A stretch of DNA of 64,000 bases from Cronobacter condimenti 1330 (GTDB lineage Bacteria; Pseudomonadota; Gammaproteobacteria; Enterobacterales; Enterobacteriaceae), in the NCBI RefSeq assembly GCF_001277255.1, contig NZ_CP012264.1, positions 3,534,001-3,598,000 of the forward strand, given 5' to 3'. Below, piece after piece: positions 57,919 through 64,000 of this stretch. The notes below the pieces were generated by a model. That model was not told where the DNA came from, did not search any database, and saw only the letters and a program-made list of their open reading frames with translations. The first letter of the stretch is position 1. Each line of letters opens with the position of its first letter. A program made the position numbers and the translations under genes.

Positions 57919-59477
57919 TGCACGCTGATTTCTGGCAGACGGACTGCCATAACGGGCAATACCGCAATCCGATACTGTACGCCGACTACTCCGACCCGGA
58001 TCTCGTGCGTGTCGGCGATGACTTTTACATGGTCGCCTCAAGCTTTAACCATCTGCCTGGCCTGCCGCTGCTGCACTCGCGCGATCTGGTGAACTGGCGG
58101 CTGGTGAATCATATCGTTCCGCGCCTGACGATGGGCGACTACGACCGTGTGCAGCCAGGAAAAGGAATTTGGGCGCCGAGTATTCGTTATCACGACGGAC
58201 GGTTCTGGGTCTTTTTCAGCACGCCGGATGAGGGCATTTTTATGTGTCAGGCGGTCGATCCGTTGGGCGACTGGAGCGAGCCGCACTGCCTGCGAGCGGC
58301 CAAAGGCCATATCGATCCCTGTCCATTCTGGGATGACGATGGCCGCGCCTGGCTGGTACATGCATTCGCCTTCAGCCGCAGCGGCAAAAAACATCAGCTG
58401 GCGCTGTGCGAAATGTCCCCGGACGGCAGAAAGCTGCTGGATGACGGCGAGATCCTGTATGACGGCCAGCTCGATCTCCCCACGCTGGAAGGACCCAAAG
58501 TCTACAAGCGCAACGGCTATTACTATGTTTTCGCCCCCGCAGGCGGCGTCCCTACCGGCTGGCAGACCGTTTTGCGCAGCCGCAGTCTGCACGGGCCATG
58601 GGAGCATCGCGTGGCCCTGCACCAGGGCGTAAGTGCGGTTAATGGCCCGCATCAGGGTGGCTGGGTAGAGCTTGAGAACGGCGAAGGCTGGTTTGTGCAT
58701 TTTCAGGATGCGCATATCGCCGGACGTATCGTGCATCTGCAACCGGTCGTCTGGCGTGATGACTGGCCTGTCATTGGAGCGCCGGGGCCGTCGGGTATCG
58801 GCGAGCCGGTCAGCCAGTGGACGAAACCTGCCGTGAATGGTGCGCCACTCGCCGCAGCGTTACCTGCAAGCGATGCTTTTCATGAGGGCAAACCAGGCCC
58901 GCAATGGCAGTGGCTTGCGAATCCTCAGGCGGGCTGGTTTTCTTCCGAGGCCGGCCATCTGCGGCTCCATTGCCAGACGCTGCCGGAACATGAAGGCCAG
59001 CCGTCGTTTTATCACGCTCCCAATCTGCTGTTGCAGAAATTCCCCGGCCCCCGGTTTGAGGCACACACCCGCCTGCGACCACAACTGCGCCTGCCTGGCG
59101 AGTGCGCGGGCCTCACCGTCTATGGCGAGCGCTTCGCCTGGTTTGGCGCAGAACAAACCTCACAGGGCCTGGCCCTGGTGTTTGGCGGCGGCTGGATGAA
59201 CGATAGCGGCAGCATCGTCAGCCGTAAGACGTCGCTCGTCGTCTTACCATCCGATACGACGCTCAGCCTGAAAGTGGTGGTGGATGGCGACGGTCTGTGC
59301 ACGTTCTGCTGGCGTCTCGCCGACGAGCCATGGCAGACGGTGGAACCGCGCTTCGCCGCCGCGCCGGGCAAATGGGTCGGGGCGAAAATGGGGCTCTTTG
59401 CGGTGGCCCTGGGCGAGGCTGCAGGCCGTGTTGAAGTGGAGGCCTTTGAGGTAACGGTACATACGCCTGACACCTGA
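57915..59477 (+). CDS. glycoside hydrolase family 43 beta-xylosidase
   Basis: Cytoplasmic GH43 enzyme of 520 residues, probably a beta-xylosidase (XynB-like) with possible arabinofuranosidase activity. The five-bladed propeller starts NPILYADYSDPDLVRVGDDFY. The general base is Asp27 (SDPD), the pKa-tuning Asp134 in HIDPCPFWDDDG, and the general acid Glu192 in LEGPKVYKRNGYYY. A C-terminal beta-sandwich from about residue 330 (DUF1349/GH43 C2-type) follows. AAGGAGG precedes two adjacent ATGs, and the second (57918) has better spacing. It is coupled to the symporter, so the pair imports and hydrolyses plant-derived pentosides. Confidence 0.9.
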   Translation: MMHADFWQTDCHNGQYRNPILYADYSDPDLVRVGDDFYMVASSFNHLPGLPLLHSRDLVNWRLVNHIVPRLTMGDYDRVQPGKGIWAPSIRYHDGRFWVFFSTPDEGIFMCQAVDPLGDWSEPHCLRAAKGHIDPCPFWDDDGRAWLVHAFAFSRSGKKHQLALCEMSPDGRKLLDDGEILYDGQLDLPTLEGPKVYKRNGYYYVFAPAGGVPTGWQTVLRSRSLHGPWEHRVALHQGVSAVNGPHQGGWVELENGEGWFVHFQDAHIAGRIVHLQPVVWRDDWPVIGAPGPSGIGEPVSQWTKPAVNGAPLAAALPASDAFHEGKPGPQWQWLANPQAGWFSSEAGHLRLHCQTLPEHEGQPSFYHAPNLLLQKFPGPRFEAHTRLRPQLRLPGECAGLTVYGERFAWFGAEQTSQGLALVFGGGWMNDSGSIVSRKTSLVVLPSDTTLSLKVVVDGDGLCTFCWRLADEPWQTVEPRFAAAPGKWVGAKMGLFAVALGEAAGRVEVEAFEVTVHTPDT

Positions 59478-59578
59478 TTATTGCTCATACTGCAAAAGTC
59501 TTTGCGCGTTTTGCCAATATTACTGTATCGCCAGATGCGGTAATATTAATGACAAACGCGATAATTAGAGGACAAATA

Positions 59579-60160
59579 ATGAGCAACATATTAATCATCA
59601 ACGGCGCGAAGCAATTCGCTCACTCCAACGGCCAGCTCAACGACACCCTGACTGAGGTCGCGGAGAGCTACCTGCGCGACGTCGGACATGATGTTCAGGT
59701 CACCCGCGCCGACAGCGACTACGATGCCAAAGAAGAAGTGCAGAAGTATCTGTGGGCTGACGTCATCATTTATCAGATGCCAGGCTGGTGGATGGGCGCG
59801 CCGTGGACCGTGAAAAAATACATTGATGACGTCTTTACCGAAGGTCACGGTTCACTGTACGCCAGCGACGGTCGTACCCGCTCCGATGCCTCGAAGAAAT
59901 ATGGCTCCGGCGGCCTGCTTCAGGGCAAAAAATATATGCTTTCACTGACCTGGAACGCGCCGCTGGAGGCGTTTACCGATAAAGATCAGTTTTTCCATGG
60001 CGTCGGCGTAGACGGCGTCTATCTGCCCTTCCACAAGGCGAACGAGTTCCTGAGCCTGACCGCGCTGCCAACCTATATCGCCAACGACGTGATTAAAATG
60101 CCGGACGTGCCGCGCCACATTGCAGAATATCGCGAGCATCTGGCGAAAATTTTTGCTTAA
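59579..60160 (+). CDS. mdaB: NADPH:quinone reductase MdaB
   Basis: FAD-containing quinone reductase of the flavodoxin-like NQO family that reduces quinones by two electrons, protecting from oxidative cycling. The 193-residue length equals E. coli. Conserved: ILIINGAKQFAHSNGQLNDTLTEVAESY, IIYQMPGWWMGAPWTVKKYIDDVF, GSGGLLQGKKYMLSLTWNAP and FHGVGVDGVYLPFHKANEF. ATG 59579 has GAGG 8 nt upstream; an ATG at 59549 would add ten residues. It is cotranscribed with ygiN, its functional partner in quinol handling. Confidence 0.96.
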   Translation: MSNILIINGAKQFAHSNGQLNDTLTEVAESYLRDVGHDVQVTRADSDYDAKEEVQKYLWADVIIYQMPGWWMGAPWTVKKYIDDVFTEGHGSLYASDGRTRSDASKKYGSGGLLQGKKYMLSLTWNAPLEAFTDKDQFFHGVGVDGVYLPFHKANEFLSLTALPTYIANDVIKMPDVPRHIAEYREHLAKIFA

Positions 60161-60191
60161 CTGTCAGACGGTTTTACAAAAGGAGTTAACC

Positions 60192-60506
60192 ATGCTGACA
60201 GTAATAGCAGAAATTCGTACCCGTCCTGGCGCGCACCACCGTCAGGCGGTGCTGGAAGCGTTCAAGAAGATCATTCCAGCGGTACTTGCAGAGGCGGGTT
60301 GCCACGGTTACGCGCCAATGGTAGACAGCGCGACCGGCCTGGGCTTCCAGACCAGCGCGCCGGATTCCATTGTCATGGTGGAGCAGTGGGCCAGTGCCGA
60401 GCACTTAAAAGCGCACCTGGAAACGCCGCACATGCAGGGTTTTCGTGATGAGGTTAAAGGCGACGTGCTGGATACCTCCATCCGCATTCTGGAAAGCGGC
60501 GTCTGA
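60192..60506 (+). CDS. ygiN: quinol monooxygenase YgiN
   Basis: ABM-domain dimeric monooxygenase that oxidises menadiol to menadione in vitro, forming a quinone cycle with MdaB. The 104-residue length equals E. coli. It starts MLTVIAEIRTRPGAHHRQAVL and has the conserved PHMQGFRDEV near the C-terminus. ATG 60192 has a strong AAAAGGAG 7 nt upstream. It is 31 nt after mdaB and ends at a clear terminator. Confidence 0.95.
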   Translation: MLTVIAEIRTRPGAHHRQAVLEAFKKIIPAVLAEAGCHGYAPMVDSATGLGFQTSAPDSIVMVEQWASAEHLKAHLETPHMQGFRDEVKGDVLDTSIRILESGV

Positions 60507-60524
60507 CCCGCGTCGGACAGGCAT

Positions 60525-60558
60525 AAAAAAGGCGATGATTGCTCATCGCCTTTTTTTG
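60525..60558. terminator. bidirectional terminator ygiN / katG
   Basis: GGCGATGA-TTGC-TCATCGCC hairpin (60531-60550) flanked by A6 and T7, suited to both convergent genes. Confidence 0.88.
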
Positions 60559-60606
60559 TTATTCCGCTTTGCTTAACCGCCCGTGCAGTGACGCGGGGCG
60601 TAATGA

Positions 60607-62787
60607 TTAACGCAGATCGAAACGATCAAGGTTCATTACTTTGGTCCACGCCACCACGAAATCCTTCACGAATTTCTCGCGGGCATCCTGGCTTGCGTAG
60701 ACTTCCGCTACCGCACGCAGAATCGCGTTGGAGCCAAACACCAGATCCGCGCGGGTCGCCGTAAATTTCACCTCACCGCTGATACGATCGCGTCCTTCAA
60801 ACGCTTCTGAGGTCGCGTCGATCGCTTTCCACTCGTTACGCATATCCAGCAGATTCACGAAGAAATCATTGCTGAGCACGCCCACACGATCGGTGAACAC
60901 GCCGTGCTGGCTGGCATCAAAGTTGGCGCCGAGAACGCGCATCCCGCCTACCAGTACCGTGAGTTCCGGTGCGGTCAGCGTCAGCTGCTGCGCTTTGTCG
61001 ATAAGCAGCGCTTCGGTAGACGTGCTGTTACGCACGCCGCGATAGTTACGGAAACCATCAGCTGCCGGTTTCAGCAGTTCGAACTGCGCAATATCAGTCT
61101 GATCCTGACGCGCATCGACGCGGCCCGGCGAGAACGGTACGGTCACGTCAACACCGGCGGCTTTTGCGGCCTGTTCGATGCCCACCACGCCTGCCAGCAC
61201 AATGATGTCCGCCAGTGAGGCTTTGTTCGCGCTACGCTGGAGCGCTTCAAGCGTTGCCAGCGCACGCGCGGTTGGCGCATTTACCGCCCAGTCGCGCTGC
61301 GGGGCAAGCGCCAGACGTGCGCCGTTAGCGCCGCCGCGTTTGTCACCGCCGCGGAAGGTCGATGCCGAGGCCCAGGCCACAGAAACCAGTTCACTGACCG
61401 ACAGCCCGGCGTTCGCAATCTCTGCCTTCAGGGCATCGATATCCGCCTGCGTCGGCTGGTAAATCGCCGCGGGCAGCGGGTCTTGCCAGATCAGATCTTC
61501 TTTCGGTACTTCCGGCCCGATGTAGCGTGCTTTCGGCCCCATATCGCGGTGCGTCAGTTTATACCAGGCGCGGGCGAAGGCTTCGTTAAACGCCTGCGGA
61601 TCGTTCAGGAAACGGCGCGAAATCTTCTCGTATTCCGGGTCGAAACGTAGCGTCAGGTCGGTGACCAGCATTGTCGGCTTGCGTTTTTTCGACGGGTCAA
61701 ACGGGTCCGGGATAATCTCCGGCGCGTCTACGGCTTCAAACTGAATTGCGCCTGCCGGGCTACGGGTCTGCACCCACTCATATTTGAAGAGGTTCTCAAA
61801 GAAGTAGTTGCTCCACTGGGTCGGCGTCTGGGTCCAGGTCACTTCCAGGCCGGAGGTGATCGCATCCGCGCCCGCACCGCTGCCGAAGTTACTGGTCCAG
61901 CCGAGGCCCTGCGCTTCAATCGGGGCGGCTTCCGGGTCAACGCCAACATGGCTCGCCGCGCCTGCGCCGTGGGTTTTACCCAGCGTATGGCCGCCTGCGA
62001 TCAGCGCCACGGTCTCTTCGTCGTTCATCCCCATGTTGCCAAAGGTAGCGCGAATCGCGGGCGCGGCGGAAGCCGGGTCGCCGCTGTGGTTCGGCCCTTC
62101 GGGGTTGACGTAGATAAGGCCCATTTCGGTCGCGCCGAGCGGCGCCTGCGCCAGTGATTCCGGATGGCGATGTTCAAGCCAGTTTTTCTCATCGCCCCAG
62201 TTCACGTCCATATCCGGTTCCCAGACGTCTTCACGCCCGGCACCGAAACCAAAGGTACGGAAACCCGAGTTTTCCAGCGCGACGTTGCCGGCGAGAATAA
62301 AGAGGTCGGCCCAGGAGATTTTCTGGCCATATTTCTGTTTGACGGGCCACAGCAGGCGGCGCGCTTTATCAAGGCTTACGTTATCCGGCCAGGAGTTAAG
62401 CGGCGCGAAACGCTGCTGCCCACGGCCTGCGCCGCCACGCCCGTCAGTCGCGCGGTAAGTACCAGCGCTGTGCCACGCCATACGAATGAAAAGCCCGGTG
62501 TAGCTGCCCCAGTCGGCCGGCCACCACGGTTGAGAATCGGTTAACAGCGCTTTCAGGTCGCCTTTCAGCGCCGCGTAATCCAGCTCACTGAACGCGTTGC
62601 GGTAGTTAAACGCCTCTCCCAGCGGATTAGTGCGTTCGGAGTGCTGGTTTAGCAGCTCCACGCGCAACTGATTTGGCCACCAGTCGCGGCTGGCGGTGCC
62701 GCCGCCGGCGCTTTGATTATGGTTTCCCTGATGGAAGGGGCATTTCCCCGCAGATAACGTATTGTGTGTCTCAGTTGGCGTGCTCAT
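60607..62787 (-). CDS. katG: catalase-peroxidase KatG
   Basis: Bifunctional heme catalase-peroxidase (HPI) that removes hydrogen peroxide. The 726-residue length equals E. coli. The distal site is Arg102, Trp105 and His106 in IRMAWHSAGTYR. The proximal heme histidine is in IAGGHTLGKTHGA, and MGLIYVNPEGP carries the tyrosine of the Met-Tyr-Trp adduct. ATG 62787 has GGAG 6 nt upstream; ATG 62811 would add eight residues. In K-12 katG lies elsewhere. Here it is divergent from a LysR-type gene. OxyR control is likely by family knowledge, but I found no secure OxyR site. Confidence 0.97.
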   Translation of the reverse strand: MSTPTETHNTLSAGKCPFHQGNHNQSAGGGTASRDWWPNQLRVELLNQHSERTNPLGEAFNYRNAFSELDYAALKGDLKALLTDSQPWWPADWGSYTGLFIRMAWHSAGTYRATDGRGGAGRGQQRFAPLNSWPDNVSLDKARRLLWPVKQKYGQKISWADLFILAGNVALENSGFRTFGFGAGREDVWEPDMDVNWGDEKNWLEHRHPESLAQAPLGATEMGLIYVNPEGPNHSGDPASAAPAIRATFGNMGMNDEETVALIAGGHTLGKTHGAGAASHVGVDPEAAPIEAQGLGWTSNFGSGAGADAITSGLEVTWTQTPTQWSNYFFENLFKYEWVQTRSPAGAIQFEAVDAPEIIPDPFDPSKKRKPTMLVTDLTLRFDPEYEKISRRFLNDPQAFNEAFARAWYKLTHRDMGPKARYIGPEVPKEDLIWQDPLPAAIYQPTQADIDALKAEIANAGLSVSELVSVAWASASTFRGGDKRGGANGARLALAPQRDWAVNAPTARALATLEALQRSANKASLADIIVLAGVVGIEQAAKAAGVDVTVPFSPGRVDARQDQTDIAQFELLKPAADGFRNYRGVRNSTSTEALLIDKAQQLTLTAPELTVLVGGMRVLGANFDASQHGVFTDRVGVLSNDFFVNLLDMRNEWKAIDATSEAFEGRDRISGEVKFTATRADLVFGSNAILRAVAEVYASQDAREKFVKDFVVAWTKVMNLDRFDLR

Positions 62788-62978
62788 TTTTCGCTCCGTG
62801 TTCTGTTTCACCGCTACGATAGCCTTGCACGTTGATAAGTCATACCTGTATTAACCTACGGATTTGATAGCCTGCGCCTTCGTTAGCAAACCCGAGAATG
62901 TCCCTGCGGCAAGGAAGGTTTACCCCATCGTCTCCAGCCGTTAAGCTCGCTAATCCCGTTACTCAACACCAGGCCCGC

Positions 62979-63908
62979 ATGAAACTCGCCATCGACGACG
63001 ACATCACATTTCGCAAGCTTTCTATCTTCATGGCGTTTATGGAGAAGGGAAATATCGCCCGCACCGCCGAGGCACTGGGCTTAAGCGCCGTCAGCGTGCA
63101 CCGGGCGCTGCACAGCCTGGAAGAAGGTGTGCGCTGCCCGCTCTTTGTGCACCGGGGCCGCAGCCTGGTGGCACTGCCCGCTGCCGAAACCTTGCTGGAA
63201 TATTGTCAGGAGGCCATCGGCCTGATGGTGCGCGGTATTGAGGAGACGCAGCGTACGGCGGGCATCGGCCAGGGGCGGTTGCGCGTCGGCACGCTCTATT
63301 CGCTGACGCTTGAAACCGTACCGCGTCTGCTGATGGGCATGAAGCTGCGCCGCCCCGATCTGGAACTCGATCTCACGATGGGCTCTAATCAGGTGCTGCT
63401 CAATATGCTGGAAGACGGCGCGCTGGACGCCATACTGATTTCGGTCTCGGAAACGCAGGTTGACCACAAAACGCTGGAAGTGACGCCGCTTTTTAACGAC
63501 GACATTTATCTCGCGGCTCCGGCAGCGGAAGCGCTTGATACCCGACGCGACGCAGATTTGCGCCACTATAAAAACCGTAAGTTCGTTTCGCTGGCAGAGG
63601 GGTTCGCCACTTATGCCGGCTTTCAGGAGGCGTTTCACGTGGCGGGCTTTGAGCCGGATATCGTCACCCGCGTGAATGACATTTTCTCCATGCTGAGCCT
63701 GGTGCAGGCGGGCGTTGGGCTGTCGCTGGTGCCGGGGCGCGTGAAGAAGCTTTATGAAAACGATGTGCAGCTTCTGAAGCTTGCGGAGCCGTACCAGATG
63801 CGCCAGCAGATAGCGCTGGTGTTTGCCCGCAATCGCGAGCGCGATCCAAACCTGCTGGCGCTTGCGGCAGAGTGTCGCATGTACGCGCTGAGCCTCAATA
63901 AAAATTAA
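62979..63908 (+). CDS. LysR-family regulator, MdcR-like
   Basis: LysR-type activator of about 309 residues from ATG 62979, the usual family length. In-frame ATG 62898 would add 27 residues that look non-homologous. The HTH is at MEKGNIARTAEALGLSAVSVHRALHSLEE, followed by the effector domain (RLRVGTLYSLTLETVPRLL, GVGLSLVPGRV). The pattern around NIAxxAExLxLSxVSVHRALHxLEE resembles MdcR, the malonate decarboxylase regulator, as I remember it. It is not OxyR. It is divergent from katG and convergent with the partial gene at the right edge, with overlapping stops. Confidence 0.8.
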   Translation: MKLAIDDDITFRKLSIFMAFMEKGNIARTAEALGLSAVSVHRALHSLEEGVRCPLFVHRGRSLVALPAAETLLEYCQEAIGLMVRGIEETQRTAGIGQGRLRVGTLYSLTLETVPRLLMGMKLRRPDLELDLTMGSNQVLLNMLEDGALDAILISVSETQVDHKTLEVTPLFNDDIYLAAPAAEALDTRRDADLRHYKNRKFVSLAEGFATYAGFQEAFHVAGFEPDIVTRVNDIFSMLSLVQAGVGLSLVPGRVKKLYENDVQLLKLAEPYQMRQQIALVFARNRERDPNLLALAAECRMYALSLNKN

Positions 63909-64000
63909 TCTCGGGACAGACGCGCCGCCAGATGCCTCGCAACATCCATGCCGCTGCGCTCAAGTGAAATGCTCTCGCCTTCCCACCCGGCCTGGCGGGT
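63905..64000 (-). CDS. C-terminal end of an unidentified gene (possible mdcH)
   Basis: Open minus-strand frame running off the right edge. The visible 31 residues read from GWEGESISLERSG through MDVARHLAARLSRD to a TAA at 63905-63907. That stop overlaps the LysR gene stop by two bases (TTAA). If the regulator is MdcR and the order is as in Klebsiella, the last operon gene would be mdcH, the malonyl-CoA:ACP transacylase subunit. The fragment is too short to prove this. Confidence 0.45.
   Translation of the reverse strand, partial: TRQAGWEGESISLERSGMDVARHLAARLSRD

Noticed and set aside
62898..62978. Longer N-terminus for the LysR gene
   Set aside because: The extra 27 residues are unlike any LysR N-terminus, and the shorter form gives the usual family length.
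1..64000. CRISPR arrays, insertion sequences, prophage genes, tRNA or rRNA genes
   Set aside because: No regularly spaced repeats, transposase, integrase or phage proteins, and no tRNA/rRNA-like sequence apart from 6S RNA were found by reading.

Overview
The window is chromosomal DNA of a gamma-proteobacterium of the family Enterobacteriaceae. Most genes are near full-length matches to Escherichia coli K-12 proteins and stand in almost the same order as the K-12 segment ygfZ to hemW. GC-rich codon use and several insertions absent from that K-12 segment (RpiR regulator before bglA, kptA before gcvP, an ADP-ribosylglycohydrolase between epd and tktA, an IclR/FAD-oxidoreductase pair between ruvX and yggR, katG plus a malonate-type LysR gene on the right) suggest Cronobacter or a close relative. 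The genus is an inference from remembered gene content, not from a search. The right edge looks like the start of a malonate decarboxylase cluster, which would favour a malonate-positive species.

Layout. 0.2-5.9 kb: ygfZ, trhA, yqfB, an RpiR-type regulator, bglA, and the SDR gene ygfF. 5.9-11.5 kb: kptA and the glycine cleavage operon gcvT-gcvH-gcvP with a PurR operator. 11.5-17.1 kb: ubiquinone hydroxylase/peptidase operon ygfB-pepP-ubiH-ubiI, divergent zapA, 6S RNA and ygfA. 17.2-23 kb: serA, rpiA, argP, yggE, argO, mscS. 23.2-31.2 kb: central carbon block epd-pgk-fbaA under a CRP/Cra-type control region, the ADP-ribosylglycohydrolase, tktA, loiP. 31.3-38.2 kb: polyamine and methionine block speB, speA, the small gene yqgB, metK, then galP. 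38.3-43.6 kb: a Tsx-like channel, sprT, endA, rsmE, gshB, yqgE, ruvX. 43.8-46.8 kb: accessory IclR regulator plus large FAD oxidoreductase. 46.8-51.2 kb: yggR and the yggS-yggT-yggU-rdgB-hemW run. 51.5-56.2 kb: ftsP, plsC, parC. 56.5-59.5 kb: pentoside transporter plus GH43 beta-xylosidase. 59.6-64 kb: mdaB-ygiN, katG, an MdcR-like LysR regulator and the tail of a convergent gene.

How the genes work together. GcvTHP, SerA, YgfA and MetK meet in serine/glycine/one-carbon metabolism. SpeA and SpeB turn arginine into putrescine, and ArgP/ArgO handle arginine export. Epd, Pgk, FbaA, TktA and RpiA form a glycolysis/pentose phosphate core. BglA, GalP, the Tsx-like channel and the GPH/GH43 pair serve sugar or nucleoside uptake and breakdown.

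No CRISPR array, prophage, insertion sequence, tRNA or rRNA was seen. The least explained items are the IclR/FAD-oxidoreductase insert, a terminator-like hairpin inside the apparent speB leader, the two ADP-ribose-type enzymes (KptA and the ADP-ribosylglycohydrolase), and the hemW-ftsP junction. I did not find a clear multi-gene novel defence or mobile system.
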